Positions 18,601-27,153 of a stretch of DNA of 64,000 bases are shown here, piece by piece; positions within the stretch are counted from its first letter, which is position 1, and the number at the start of each line of letters is the position of its first letter. The notes beneath the pieces were generated by a model. It was not told where the DNA came from and made no database searches. It worked only from the letters and a program-made list of their open reading frames with translations. Location: the NCBI GenBank assembly GCA_016710585.1, contig JADJVN010000003.1, positions 186,001-250,000 on the forward strand, read 5' to 3'. Both the position numbers and the translations under genes were made by a program. The DNA comes from Saprospiraceae bacterium (GTDB lineage Bacteria; Bacteroidota; Bacteroidia; Chitinophagales; Saprospiraceae).

Positions 18601-21246
18601 TCTTATGAAGCTGCAGATTTATTTTTTAAATCCATCGATGCAACTTGCGATTCAGATTCCATTGAAATAAAAATTCAGTTTTGCAACAAAGGACCTGCAG
18701 ATAGCAATGATTCTATTTTTATTGCCATCTATGATTCTAATCCATTTATATCTAATGTTTCACTGATTCAATATCTTTCTTGGCCTAAAATTGCATTAGC
18801 TAAGGATAGCTGTATTTTATTACAAAGAAAAATTGCAAAAATTTCTGGAACATTTTATTTTATTCTAAATACTAAAAACAATATTTCGACGCCTATTAAT
18901 ATTAATACTGATCAAAACTCTTTTTATATCTCAGAATGTGATTATGCAAACAATTTGCTTCAAAAAACAATGGATCTTCCTCAGCTTGTTCTGAATCTTG
19001 GACCAGATAGAGAAATATGTGCAAATGAATCTATATTATTAGATGGCGGAAAAGGATATACAAAATATACATGGATTGATGGTAGCCAAAATCAAACACT
19101 CACCGTTTATAATTCTGGAGCTTATTGGCTCGAGGTAGAAGGGCCTTGTGGAGAAAAATATCGTGATACTGTTAATGTAAAAATCAAAGCACCAACAATT
19201 ATTGATTTAGGTTTAGATAAAAGTGTCTGTGTCGGAGATACCCTTGAATTACAAGCAAATGGTATCAAATTAAAATGGACATCAAAAAATCAAATACTTT
19301 GTGACACGTGCAATACAGTAAAAATAATTGTGACTCAAAGTGACCTTATTGAAGTGTTCGCACAAGTAGATAGTTTTTGTTTCTCATACGATTCATTGCG
19401 TGTCCTGTTAAATGCCAATACTTCGATCAATAAATCAAGTTTACTTTGTCGGGGTGATGTCATTTCTATACAAGGCAAAACATATAATTCAGATACAACA
19501 TTAACATATACCGTTGATGCTGCTTTAGGATGTGATACTGTTGTCACACATGTGATAAGACAAGACACAAGCAATGCAGATTTAGGGGCTGACATCTCTC
19601 TTTGTAAAGGAGATTCATTTCAATATCAATCTAATCCAAATCTAAGCATTACATGGGATGCATCGCAAGACCTATCATGCACGAATTGCAATAATCCAGT
19701 GATCAAGCCTAGTAATACAAATTCAATTTACAAAGCTACTATCAAAACAAACCTAGGATGTATATATCGAGATAGTTTGATTCTAAACCTTAGGGATGTG
19801 AATCAAAAGCAGTCTACAAAAAATATATGCAAAGGGGATTCATTGTTTTATAAATCACAATGGATAAAAAGAGATACAATAGTGTTTGACACTATAAATA
19901 GTATAACGAATTGTGATACGATACACACTATTGCATTGACATTTGAAAAACTAAGTTTAGATTTGGGTAAAGATACCACCATCTGTGTAGGTGATAGTTT
20001 AATGCTTACTATTCCTGGTTTCTCAAATTATTCTTGGTCAGCTTCGCCAGATCTTTCTTGTACAGATTGTTCGATGCCAATCATCAAGCCTTCTAAAAAT
20101 ACAAATATCTATACCTTAGAAGTTCGGTCCCCTTTAGGATGTTCATATACTGACCAATTCGTAATCAATACAACTAATGCTATCAATATCTCAGAGACCA
20201 AAATGATATGTCGAGGAGATTCGATTTTTTGGAAAGACGGTTGGAAGAAAAACACTGGTAACTATATTTTCAAAAATACCGCATCGATTTGTGATACTGT
20301 TTTTCAACTCCAATTAAATTGGTTTCCTACTTTGAAATTATTCAATCCTGACACCATTGTGTGCGAAGGTAGTTCGCTCCAATATTCAGCTCAAGGTACA
20401 AATTCCATCAAGTGGATTTCAAAAAACAGCATTTCATGCGATACTTGTCCTGTGGTAAATATTACTGCATTGCAAAATGACAATCTAATCTTGTATTCCA
20501 AAGATGCCAACCAATGCGATTTTATTGATAGTATAAGCATTCGAGTTATTCCAACACAGAATGTGACTTCTGAAGTTTTTCTTTGTCTAGGGGAAGATAG
20601 TATACAGATCAATAATCAATGGATTAAACAAGATACTAACATTGTCCAAAACTTAAAGAACATTCATCAATGTGATAGTATCGTGAATACTACAGTTCGT
20701 ATTCTTTCAAAAGCAATTTACCAATTTCCTGATACCATTACTCTAGAAGAATCAACACAATATACTATAATCTATCAACCAACACGCAGACCTAATGAAA
20801 ATTGGTCTTGGCAAAGTGATCTACCTATATCTTGTTCTTCTTGTGATCAAGCCATTGTCACTGCGACCAAAGATGGAGAAGTATTACTCACTATCGAAGA
20901 TGAAAATGGCTGTACCCAGATCCATCGTATAATTTTCAAAATAAAAAAACAAACAACAAAGATCATTATCCCTAACATCATCAGTCCCAATGGTGATCAA
21001 CTCAATGATGTCTTAGATATCTTTTCGGATGATCCAAATTTGCAAATTAACTTTCTACGAGTTTTTGATCGTTGGGGAGAATTAATTTATGAAGTAAAAA
21101 ATCAAACGCTACAAAACTATAAACCGTGGAATGGAACATTTAGAGGCAAAAATGTCATCAACGGTGTATATATCATTCATGGTCATTTTGTTTTTTCTAA
21201 TGGAAAAAGTCAAGAGGTCGCCCAGGATCTTAGTGTGATAAGATGA
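15625..21246 (+). CDS. Secreted M43-like zinc metalloprotease with FG-GAP repeats and gliding-motility C-terminal domain
   Basis: I choose the Met at 15625 because it is followed by a signal peptide (RILPLVFFVLFAFNFYAQ); the longer ORF from 15475 would add about 50 unlikely residues. The mature 1873-aa protein has a zinc site HEMGHYLGLYH (about residues 214-224) with a later NFMDYG Met-turn, as in M43/pappalysin-like peptidases. Cys-rich and PKD-like modules follow. FG-GAP-type Asp-rich loops (DMDGDGDVEV near 560; DFDLDGDLDA; DLNGDGRPDIAF) mark a propeller. A series of DLGxDxxxCxGD Ig-like modules comes next, then a C-terminal NIISPNGDQLNDVLDIF / FDRWGELIYE domain for T9SS export. The gene is intact. 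Substrate unknown. Confidence 0.88.
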   Translation: MNMPRILPLVFFVLFAFNFYAQHPCIYNVMNELNQNPLSRIQQTKFEKNWQQSGTKILSPRAVQVLPVVVHIIHDGPKGLLTDARVIQAIQFLNDGFSNSGNYSISQGIDTEIRFCLAKQDANGNPTTGITRVQSTLTDLVAETQDTALKNLIHWDPYCYINIYVVNEITSTILGSGVQGYALGPSVHGSIKDGIVVEAGLTGNTSENTSTLIHEMGHYLGLYHTFEGGCKNDDCMIDGDKVCDTPPDASTASAICNDKINSCTTDTRSGFSSDQFDMITNFMDYGAAFCKIQFTQGQKQRMNLALNTLRNSLLNCNSCDDPCPSPMTINILVDSLRNAIPTPVNLSLQASGVVTKTTWWDGQNLISTQRNFQHTFTTTGKHNIYVEVEGSDSRCVFRDTVCIDVYCPISFTHNLRDTICLAENTVWNLTVNSATDSVQVRWFINNVEQANGKNFAWRNNGIGLNQIYFIVENKYCNIQSPIYHVLVGCTEICDNGTDDDGDGLIDGFDPNCCDEINTFYYDPCDDSCPNTLKNSFTNIQVKWTSPANLNWLDSNTPFVGDMDGDGDVEVIGYEIEIDANMQPWSKDILILDGKTGALEARYPYGRGAYSGNLAIADVDRNGKVDIFINKGVMRRVEYLGNGTFIQRWQTAPINNLQQASITDFNQDGIPEVYVNNAIYNALTGVQYVPANINISQGKTSLAFGNSGSAAVDVLSSTDCANCAGLELVLGNEVYSVRLNPANNIGSLNLEKKIANGTDGYTSMADFDLDGDLDALVVSSLQVMGLSGAVQFYVWDIKTQSMLFPPSTVNSFLANTAHPAIGDLNGDGRPDIAFNTRDSLYGFTYLNNRWNALFRISNVDRSGLSSLSLFDFDADGRSEIVYRDETRLQLINGTNGARLYTYPCISGTGVDYPTVADIDGDKEAELLCSCGEKLLTFEPSPKSWAFTRPVFNQALYYNVNINDDLTIPTHQQAHHLVSNKKQINTYLSQYAFKSYEAADLFFKSIDATCDSDSIEIKIQFCNKGPADSNDSIFIAIYDSNPFISNVSLIQYLSWPKIALAKDSCILLQRKIAKISGTFYFILNTKNNISTPININTDQNSFYISECDYANNLLQKTMDLPQLVLNLGPDREICANESILLDGGKGYTKYTWIDGSQNQTLTVYNSGAYWLEVEGPCGEKYRDTVNVKIKAPTIIDLGLDKSVCVGDTLELQANGIKLKWTSKNQILCDTCNTVKIIVTQSDLIEVFAQVDSFCFSYDSLRVLLNANTSINKSSLLCRGDVISIQGKTYNSDTTLTYTVDAALGCDTVVTHVIRQDTSNADLGADISLCKGDSFQYQSNPNLSITWDASQDLSCTNCNNPVIKPSNTNSIYKATIKTNLGCIYRDSLILNLRDVNQKQSTKNICKGDSLFYKSQWIKRDTIVFDTINSITNCDTIHTIALTFEKLSLDLGKDTTICVGDSLMLTIPGFSNYSWSASPDLSCTDCSMPIIKPSKNTNIYTLEVRSPLGCSYTDQFVINTTNAINISETKMICRGDSIFWKDGWKKNTGNYIFKNTASICDTVFQLQLNWFPTLKLFNPDTIVCEGSSLQYSAQGTNSIKWISKNSISCDTCPVVNITALQNDNLILYSKDANQCDFIDSISIRVIPTQNVTSEVFLCLGEDSIQINNQWIKQDTNIVQNLKNIHQCDSIVNTTVRILSKAIYQFPDTITLEESTQYTIIYQPTRRPNENWSWQSDLPISCSSCDQAIVTATKDGEVLLTIEDENGCTQIHRIIFKIKKQTTKIIIPNIISPNGDQLNDVLDIFSDDPNLQINFLRVFDRWGELIYEVKNQTLQNYKPWNGTFRGKNVINGVYIIHGHFVFSNGKSQEVAQDLSVIR

Positions 21247-21392
21247 TGTGAGTGAAAATGTACAAATTTGAAAATGTATTTCGTTAAAATGAAAGTTTGA
21301 TAATGTGGAAATTTGTTTTCGAATGAATAGATTACTTGTTCACTACATTCTCCTTCATCAAAAACTCCTTAACTTAAGTTTACTTATTGCTC

Positions 21393-21803
21393 CTATAATT
21401 TAAAAATTATGGCTAAAGTATAATTTACATCTGCAGGATTATTTTTACATCTTCCTGGGATCCAATCCGGCATGTTTTTTACAATTCTGATAGCTTCTGC
21501 ATCACAATTTTTTGTTAGGCTTCTTGCTATATTGATATTTTCTAATTTACCAAGCTTTGTGATCAAAAGACTTACTATCACTCTTCCTTCAATGCGGTTG
21601 ATTTTCTCATATTCTGGGTAGACAAGTGTGCTATCTAAATACATTAGCAAAGCAATTTCTCCGTTTGGGAATGTAGGCAAAATTTCCACAAATTTACAGT
21701 CATCTTGATTTACTACATTGTTTTCAAAAGGTTCATGTTGACAAGAAATGAAAATTGAACTTATTAGAATCAAAGTTATCAAGAAGTGTAGCGTTGTTTT
21801 CAT
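21393..21803 (-). CDS. Lipoprotein with TonB C-terminal-like domain
   Basis: This 136-aa protein starts with a lipoprotein signal (MKTTLHFLITLILISSIFIS, then Cys21). The C-terminal 90 residues fit the TonB C-terminal domain: a Pro-E-Y opening, IEGRVIVSLLITKLGKLENI, ..DAEAIRIVKNMPDWIPGRC and a final strand VNYTLAIIFKL. In Bacteroidota many such stand-alone domains sit in periplasmic lipoproteins and are annotated as energy transducer TonB, but without the N-terminal membrane anchor and Pro-rich spacer this is unlikely to energise a receptor by itself. Confidence 0.8.
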   Translation of the reverse strand: MKTTLHFLITLILISSIFISCQHEPFENNVVNQDDCKFVEILPTFPNGEIALLMYLDSTLVYPEYEKINRIEGRVIVSLLITKLGKLENINIARSLTKNCDAEAIRIVKNMPDWIPGRCKNNPADVNYTLAIIFKL

Positions 21804-21895
21804 GTAAAATGTTTAGTAAGTCAAAGTTACTAAATTATATTCAATTTAGAGATATTTTTTATTTATTTTATAAGGCTAGAAATTCTACTTTCATG

Positions 21896-22108
21896 TCATT
21901 CCTCTTTGTTCAACATTCGATATATCCAATCTTCATCATACTCATTTTTATTCCAAACTTTATCTGCATTAACTATGGCTTTTTTCGCAAAGTTATTTGC
22001 CAACAATTGCCGAATTTCTAAAAATTCTTCTTCAGACACGTCTCGTACGTTTAGCTTGAGTAGTTCTTTTTGAACATTTGAAAAATTTGGTTTCTGAATG
22101 GTTTCCAT
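21896..22108 (-). CDS. Small antitoxin-like protein (orphan)
   Basis: From Met 22108 this is a 70-aa protein with acidic and Leu-rich helices (VSEEEFLEIRQLLANNFAKK, then DKVWNKNEYDEDWIYRML). I associate this layout with short proteins found next to PIN-type toxins in Bacteroidota, but no toxin gene is adjacent here: the neighbours are a TonB-domain lipoprotein and a barrel-like gene. An alternative Met 24 bases upstream is possible. A decayed second copy lies at 23532-23639. Family assignment is tentative. Confidence 0.5.
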   Translation of the reverse strand: METIQKPNFSNVQKELLKLNVRDVSEEEFLEIRQLLANNFAKKAIVNADKVWNKNEYDEDWIYRMLNKEE

Positions 22109-22138
22109 AATTCTTTTACCGCCACATTTCATAAAATA

Positions 22139-23449
22139 CTAAAAAATATTATGTCTAAATCCTATATTGAAATTCACATAAGTTTTTTTAAGATTTGTAC
22201 CTGCTAAATAATATAAATTGGAATTTCTTAAAATTTCATCTTGTGTATCTGACTTAAAGTTTTGATAAAGTTCCAATCCTATGTTGAAACTTGTCCTGAA
22301 TTGAAATAATCTATTATAATCAAAACTTACTGCGGGCCTTATAAAATGATTCTTGTTCTGAGTAGCGTAGCTATATTGGATTGATGGAGATAAGCTCATA
22401 TAATTTCGAGAGTCTGGATAGTAAGCCCATGTATAATTGCTTATTAAATACGGACCAGATAGATTACGTTTAACATCCGAATTATCCCAGTCTTTGTTAA
22501 ATATATATTTTAGTTCTGTAGAAAAATTATTCTGTCTTTTTAAATTTATTGCTTTATTATTTTGATACTTGACTCTAATTGCATGTTGTGTAGTTGTGTA
22601 ATCTGTATATAATGAACTATTATTGTGATAAGCAAAATTTTCTAAACTAATCTCTTTTACTTTTCCATTAGTCCTGTAAAAATATGGTGTTAATAATAAA
22701 TAATCCATAATTGTAGTGGATAAGGATATTTGCTCAAGTGTATTGCTTTTACCATTTTCTTCAAACCATTCATGTATCGATTTGATCAAAGCTTTTGAAT
22801 ATTTTCTTTGATCGAATATTCTTCTATAGCTTGATTGAGAAATTTTATTTGCTAAACTAAATAATTCATTCTCTGTCAAACTTTGAAATGCAGGGTTCTC
22901 TTCTTGCAGGTCTTTCATTAGGTTTTGTGCGTTGACGAGAACTGAAACATTTTCTAATCTTCCTTTTCCTATTCCTATGCTAGTTTTCAAATAAGTTGAT
23001 AATGATTTTGTAGATGCTTGATCATATATTTTTTCAGCATAGTAATAATTATCAAGATCTACTAGATAAGAAATATATTGGTTTTTAGAATTATAGTATG
23101 TTGCATTGCGAGTTAACTGTAATGAAGGATTGACATAAATATTATTTTTACTTTCATTTTTTGAATTTTCATAAGTATTAAATCTAAAAGCTAAACTAGC
23201 ATAGTCATAGACATTCTTTTTTCTAGAGAAGTTAAAATTGGAAAAAGAAATGTTGTCTGAATTATTAAAAATAGTTCTAGATGAATTGAATTGTCGGGCT
23301 TGTTCTGGATTTATATAATTTGCGTCAGCGCCCACAATCAACGTCTTATACTTAACGTCTGGAAATAAATATTTGCTATAATCGTAAGATTGAGCAATAC
23401 AGGATAGAGTGAAAAACATCCCTAAGGTTGAAAATAAAATTTTTTTCAT
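22139..23449 (-). CDS. Outer-membrane barrel-like protein of unknown function
   Basis: The start at 23449 gives a signal peptide (MKKILFSTLGMFFTLSCIAQ); the longer ORF start at 23560 overlaps a decayed gene fragment and is rejected. The 436-aa mature region has alternating strands with many aromatics (NYTWAYYPDSRNYMSLSPS; FIRPAVSFDYNRLFQFRTSF) and ends with FNIGFRHNIF, a C-terminal Phe as in outer-membrane barrels. The N-terminal half includes a helical segment (ENELFSLANKISQSSYRRIF). No enzyme motif is visible. The stop is 30 bases upstream of the antitoxin-like gene start. Confidence 0.65.
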   Translation of the reverse strand: MKKILFSTLGMFFTLSCIAQSYDYSKYLFPDVKYKTLIVGADANYINPEQARQFNSSRTIFNNSDNISFSNFNFSRKKNVYDYASLAFRFNTYENSKNESKNNIYVNPSLQLTRNATYYNSKNQYISYLVDLDNYYYAEKIYDQASTKSLSTYLKTSIGIGKGRLENVSVLVNAQNLMKDLQEENPAFQSLTENELFSLANKISQSSYRRIFDQRKYSKALIKSIHEWFEENGKSNTLEQISLSTTIMDYLLLTPYFYRTNGKVKEISLENFAYHNNSSLYTDYTTTQHAIRVKYQNNKAINLKRQNNFSTELKYIFNKDWDNSDVKRNLSGPYLISNYTWAYYPDSRNYMSLSPSIQYSYATQNKNHFIRPAVSFDYNRLFQFRTSFNIGLELYQNFKSDTQDEILRNSNLYYLAGTNLKKTYVNFNIGFRHNIF

Positions 23450-23531
23450 AACATTCGAATAATTAGTTGTACAAAAATATGTTAAATAGTAATTTTTTTT
23501 GATACAGCGAGAAAAATACTTCTTAATAACA

Positions 23532-23639
23532 TTAGCCTCTTTCACAAACATTATCTGCATATATTACAACTTTCTTGGCAAAATAAATTACCGAAAATTA
23601 TTATATCTTCAAAAGTTCTTCTTCAGACACATCTTGAGC
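23532..23639 (-). pseudogene. Decayed copy of the antitoxin-like gene
   Basis: The minus strand reads DVSEEELLKI, two stops, then FAKKVVIYADNVCERG and a stop. This aligns with DVSEEEFLEI...FAKKAIVNADKVWNKN of the intact gene at 21896-22108. DNA similarity is strongest in the DVSEEE region (GTGTCTGAAGAAGAA). Two stops interrupt the middle. It lies just upstream of the barrel-like gene, so intact and decayed copies flank that gene. Confidence 0.6.
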
Positions 23640-23705
23640 ACATCACTTTTTCCTTACTTCTAATTTTTTATCAAAAATAGTAAAAATTTTTCTGTATATT
23701 TACAT

Positions 23706-23724
23706 GTTGACTTTTTTAACTCAA
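23706..23724. repeat. Left arm of 19-bp perfect inverted repeat flanking the dnaE2 unit
   Basis: GTTGACTTTTTTAACTCAA is the exact reverse complement of 27062-27080. The arms lie 3.3 kb apart and enclose the G+C-rich polymerase gene, heptad repeats and a G+C-rich element. A shortened copy (GTTGACTTTTTA) also occurs at 26807-26818, just upstream of the polymerase start. Confidence 0.7.
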
Positions 23725-23757
23725 CTATAACTTAATATTTATGACTTATAACTTTTT

Positions 23758-23823
23758 AGTAACTACTACTCTCGACTAATTACTAACTACTAATTACTAA
23801 CTACTAATTACTAGCTACTAGTA
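23758..23823. repeat. Heptad repeat array A (TAACTAC/TAATTAC)
   Basis: The array consists of alternating 7-base units TAACTAC and TAATTAC, ending TAGCTACTAG. The polymerase gene's TAG stop (23820-23818 on the minus strand) lies inside its edge. Because the period is 7 and the units hold TAA/TAG on both strands, the array stops all six reading frames. Related arrays occur at 26828-26962, 27306-27400 and 29708-29750. Confidence 0.7.
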
Positions 23824-26772
23824 TCGTCCATCCCCAACATAAGCCAACTTTCGATGCGAAATCACCTCCAACGAAGGAAATCCAAAATCCTCTACCACTG
23901 TACCAAAGATCTCGTAGATGCCGCGCCCTTGGAGAGGATATTTTTGTAGTGCCTGTGGGAAATGAGTTGTATCGAAGAATCTCCCTTCGCGATCCAGCCA
24001 AGTGCCGAATGCCATGTGTTTGTGATTGGACGTCGTGACAGGTTTGTAAGTGACGTAGTAGCCGTGCATGATGATTTTTTTGCCGAGATATTTTTTCATG
24101 TCTTTGCTGAGCGTGCTGCGCTCTATCGGATCTTTGAGTAATTCAAAAGGACTGCAGATCGGAAATCCAAGCAACTCAATCTCATCGAATGCCTGATCAA
24201 AGCGACCGTCTTCAAGTAAGGGCAACTGATATTCATCATCAGGGATGGCAAACATAGGTCGCGCAGCTGTGTACTGTGCTTTGGGTTCGTGCACTGCTGT
24301 GCGCTCCCACATGAGTTCGCATTTATGCCGACCTGTGAATCTGAAGGCGCCAATACGCACGAGAAGATTGAGCTGTTCGCGACCGATCTTGACGCGTTGG
24401 GTGAAATCCTCCATACTCGTGAACAAACCGTGTTTATTGCGTTCCCGCACGATGCTGCGCGCTAGATCGGCTTCGAGTGAAGAGATGTGGATGAAGCCGA
24501 GATAGACTTTTTTTCCATAGATGTGCGTGAGATGGCGGCTGTGATTCACACAGGGCGCCTCGATGATCGCTCCAGCCATACGCGCCTCGTGGACATACAC
24601 TTCAGTGCGGTAGAATCCTCCGAAATTATTGATCACCGCCACCATAAATTCGAGAGGGTAATAGGTCTTAAGAAACAGACTCTGAAAAGACTCCACTGCA
24701 AAAGAAGCCGAGTGCGCTTTGCAGAAGGAGTAGCCGCTAAAGCTCTCAATCTGTCGCCATACTTCGTGAGTGAGTTCGTCGCTATAGCCGCGTTCTTTGC
24801 AATTGCGAAAATACTTCTGCATCAGATTGCGGAAGGTGTCGGAGGATTTCTTTTTGCCCGTCATGATGCGCCGCAAGACATCGCTCTCGTCGAGATCCAA
24901 TCCCGCAAAATGATGTACGATCTTCATCACATCTTCCTGATAGACCATGACACCATAGGTTTCTTTGAGGTTTTGTTCGAAGACTGGATGCAGGTATTTG
25001 ATCTCTGCCTGACGGTGGAATCGCTCTATGTATTCGCGCATCATACCGCTCTTTGCTACGCCAGGGCGGATGATGGAGCTAGCTGCTACGAGATGGACAT
25101 AGTCGTCGCAATGCAACTTGGTGAGCAATCCCCGCATAGCGGGTGACTCCACATAGAAGCAGCCTATCGCTTGACCACTGCGCAACTGTGCACGGACATT
25201 GGGATCTTCTTTGATCCGAGCGATATCGTGGATGTTGACTTGCTGCCCTTGGTTCTCTCGGATGAGATCCACAGCGTCTTTGATGTGACCGAGACCGCGC
25301 TGACTCAGGATATCGTACTTGTGGAATCCAAGATCTTCCGCACCATACATATCGAACTGAACGATAGGAAATCCCTTGGGCATCAACTGCAATGCAGTGT
25401 GATAATACAGCGGTCGCTCAGAGATCAAGACGCCCCCAGCATGAATCGAGAGGTAGTTGGGAAATCCTTCCATCAACTTGCCATAGCGGAAGATATGCTT
25501 GGCGAAGGCATGATGCTTCGCATCGGCGAGAGGCTCATCGACGATAGTGTCGATATCCGCTTTGGGAAGCCCAAAGACCTTGCCGAGTTCACGGATGATG
25601 GATTTGCCCTTGAAGGTATTGTAAGTCGCCAGAAGGGCTGTATGTTGCCTTCCATAGCGCTCAAATATGTATTCTGTCACGTCGTCGCGTTCGTTCCATG
25701 AGAAGTCGATGTCAAAATCTGGCGGCGAACTCCGATGCGGATTGATGAATCGCTCAAAATACAGATCCAGCTCCAAAGGATCTACATCAGTGATGTAAAG
25801 GCAAAAAGCTACGATACTATTGGCTCCACTGCCGCGTCCGATGTGGTAATATCCCGCACTCTGCGCATAGCGCACGATGTCCCAAGTGATGAGGAAGTAG
25901 GATGAAAATCCGAGTCTGTGGATCACTTGCAGTTCTTTGCGCACCCGCTCTAGTGCGCGTTCATGCTGTGCGCCGTAGCGGCGGCGGCAGCCTTGCATAG
26001 CGAGCTTGCTCAGTAGCTTATAGTCTTCGGGTATGGTGGCGGTGAAACTGATGCGATTGTTCTCCATGCCTACTTTCATTTCTATCTCGCACGAAGCGAG
26101 GATTCGCTCAGAATTCTCTACAATCTGAGGATATCGCTCAAAGGCTTTGCGCAAGTCGTCGGGATGTCGGAAATGCTCGTCTTGACCAGCATAGTCGCGA
26201 GGTTCGAGTTTGCCAAGGATGATATTGCGGTCAATGCAGCGGAGGAGCTTGTGCAGCCGCCAATGCTCTTCATCTTGCACAGTCACAGGGGCATAAACCA
26301 CCAACTTGTGTAGAAAATTTCGCAAAGGAGAGCTATACAATGCATGTACCTCTCCTGGACGAATACCGAGCCATTCATGTTCTTGGAATTCTTCAATAGG
26401 CTTGACCAACTTGCGATACACCACATGGCAGTGCTTCCAGTCGGGAGCCAATACTGGTAGATTGTGCAGCGCCACTGAGTGTTCCGTAAGATGCTTACAG
26501 AGCTCGTACCAGCCCTCACTATTTTGAGCGATGGCTAGATATCGGAACTCCTGTTGCTTAGTCTCCGGATCCACAGCCCTGAAATCTATGCCGCAGACAG
26601 GTTTGACGCCCTCTTTCTTGCAAGCAGAGATGAATCCAAATGCCTCAGAAGTATTGTTGATATCCGCCATACAAAGCGTCTCTATACCCATGGTTTTGGC
26701 CAAACGGGGCAAGTCTTCAGGGGCAATAGTCCCATAACGCAAGGAGTAGTAGCTATGACACGCGAGATACAT
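23818..26772 (-). CDS. dnaE2: DnaE2-type error-prone DNA polymerase III alpha subunit
   Basis: This 984-aa C-family polymerase has an N-terminal PHP domain with altered metal residues (CHSYYSLRYG and MADINN where canonical members have HxH and TDH). The polymerase palm carries PDFDIDF (residues 351-357) with GRGSGANSIVAFC upstream, then HAGGVLIS, FDMYGAEDLGFHKYDIL, a helix-hairpin-helix region and a C-terminal OB-fold. It ends shortly after the OB-fold, so it lacks the tau-binding tail of replicative DnaE. The size fits DnaE2/second-DnaE proteins used for damage-induced synthesis, usually with ImuA/ImuB, which are absent nearby. Base composition is much richer in G+C (26/60 and 35/60 in two lines counted) than the neighbours, suggesting transfer. 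Confidence 0.88.
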   Translation of the reverse strand: MYLACHSYYSLRYGTIAPEDLPRLAKTMGIETLCMADINNTSEAFGFISACKKEGVKPVCGIDFRAVDPETKQQEFRYLAIAQNSEGWYELCKHLTEHSVALHNLPVLAPDWKHCHVVYRKLVKPIEEFQEHEWLGIRPGEVHALYSSPLRNFLHKLVVYAPVTVQDEEHWRLHKLLRCIDRNIILGKLEPRDYAGQDEHFRHPDDLRKAFERYPQIVENSERILASCEIEMKVGMENNRISFTATIPEDYKLLSKLAMQGCRRRYGAQHERALERVRKELQVIHRLGFSSYFLITWDIVRYAQSAGYYHIGRGSGANSIVAFCLYITDVDPLELDLYFERFINPHRSSPPDFDIDFSWNERDDVTEYIFERYGRQHTALLATYNTFKGKSIIRELGKVFGLPKADIDTIVDEPLADAKHHAFAKHIFRYGKLMEGFPNYLSIHAGGVLISERPLYYHTALQLMPKGFPIVQFDMYGAEDLGFHKYDILSQRGLGHIKDAVDLIRENQGQQVNIHDIARIKEDPNVRAQLRSGQAIGCFYVESPAMRGLLTKLHCDDYVHLVAASSIIRPGVAKSGMMREYIERFHRQAEIKYLHPVFEQNLKETYGVMVYQEDVMKIVHHFAGLDLDESDVLRRIMTGKKKSSDTFRNLMQKYFRNCKERGYSDELTHEVWRQIESFSGYSFCKAHSASFAVESFQSLFLKTYYPLEFMVAVINNFGGFYRTEVYVHEARMAGAIIEAPCVNHSRHLTHIYGKKVYLGFIHISSLEADLARSIVRERNKHGLFTSMEDFTQRVKIGREQLNLLVRIGAFRFTGRHKCELMWERTAVHEPKAQYTAARPMFAIPDDEYQLPLLEDGRFDQAFDEIELLGFPICSPFELLKDPIERSTLSKDMKKYLGKKIIMHGYYVTYKPVTTSNHKHMAFGTWLDREGRFFDTTHFPQALQKYPLQGRGIYEIFGTVVEDFGFPSLEVISHRKLAYVGDGRY

Positions 26773-26827
26773 TATGTCGATTTATTCGGCAAATATATGT
26801 AATTGTGTTGACTTTTTAGGCAAAATA

Positions 26828-26962
26828 ATAGTAGTTAGTAATTAGTAGATAGTAGTTAGATAGTAGTTAGTTGTTAGTAGCTAGTAGTTAGAGGAAAAGA
26901 CTAAACACTAACTACTAATACTAACTACTAATTACTAACCACTAATTACTAACTACTAATCT
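26828..26962. repeat. Heptad repeat array B, inverted (hairpin-forming)
   Basis: The left part (26828-26892) carries GTTAGTA/ATTAGTA-type units and the right part (26906-26962) carries the complementary CTAACTA/CTAATTA units. The two halves could pair into a long imperfect stem with about 13 unpaired bases at the tip (AGGAAAAGACTAA region). It lies 55 bases upstream of the polymerase start codon. No gene can cross it because stops occur in every frame. Confidence 0.7.
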
Positions 26963-27058
26963 ATGGCATGCCCCTTCGGGTCGGGCTATGCGTGGGTTCG
27001 CTTTGCTCCGTCTCGAGTACGAGACCAAGCCACTCCTATCCCTCATGCGAGTGCGAGA
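26963..27058. other. G+C-rich structured element
   Basis: This 96-base block is strongly G+C rich against an AT-rich background. It contains CCCCTTCGGG, and GTCTCG-AGTA-CGAGAC at 27010-27025, a perfect 6-bp stem with a 4-base loop. No ORF fits. It resembles intergenic repeats of the kind often found in many copies in Bacteroidota genomes, but copy number cannot be seen here. It sits inside the right arm of the 19-bp inverted repeat. Confidence 0.4.
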
Positions 27059-27061
27059 AAA

Positions 27062-27080
27062 TTGAGTTAAAAAAGTCAAC
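27062..27080. repeat. Right arm of 19-bp perfect inverted repeat flanking the dnaE2 unit
   Basis: TTGAGTTAAAAAAGTCAAC is the exact reverse complement of 23706-23724. Bases just outside the arms do not match, so the repeat boundary is sharp. No target-site duplication is evident by eye. Confidence 0.7.
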
Positions 27081-27153
27081 GCTATTCAGGCATGAACAAC
27101 CGATTTAATTCGTTATATTTGTATGAAATTAAGTCATCCTTAAAATTTGCTAT

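Noticed and set aside
24487..25701. Long plus-strand ORFs (219 and 176 codons) inside the dnaE2 region
   Set aside because: They are antisense to a clearly conserved polymerase gene and reflect its higher G+C content; no independent features.
23706..27080. A classical insertion sequence
   Set aside because: Inverted repeats are present but no transposase-like ORF lies between them and no target duplication was seen, so an IS call is not supported.
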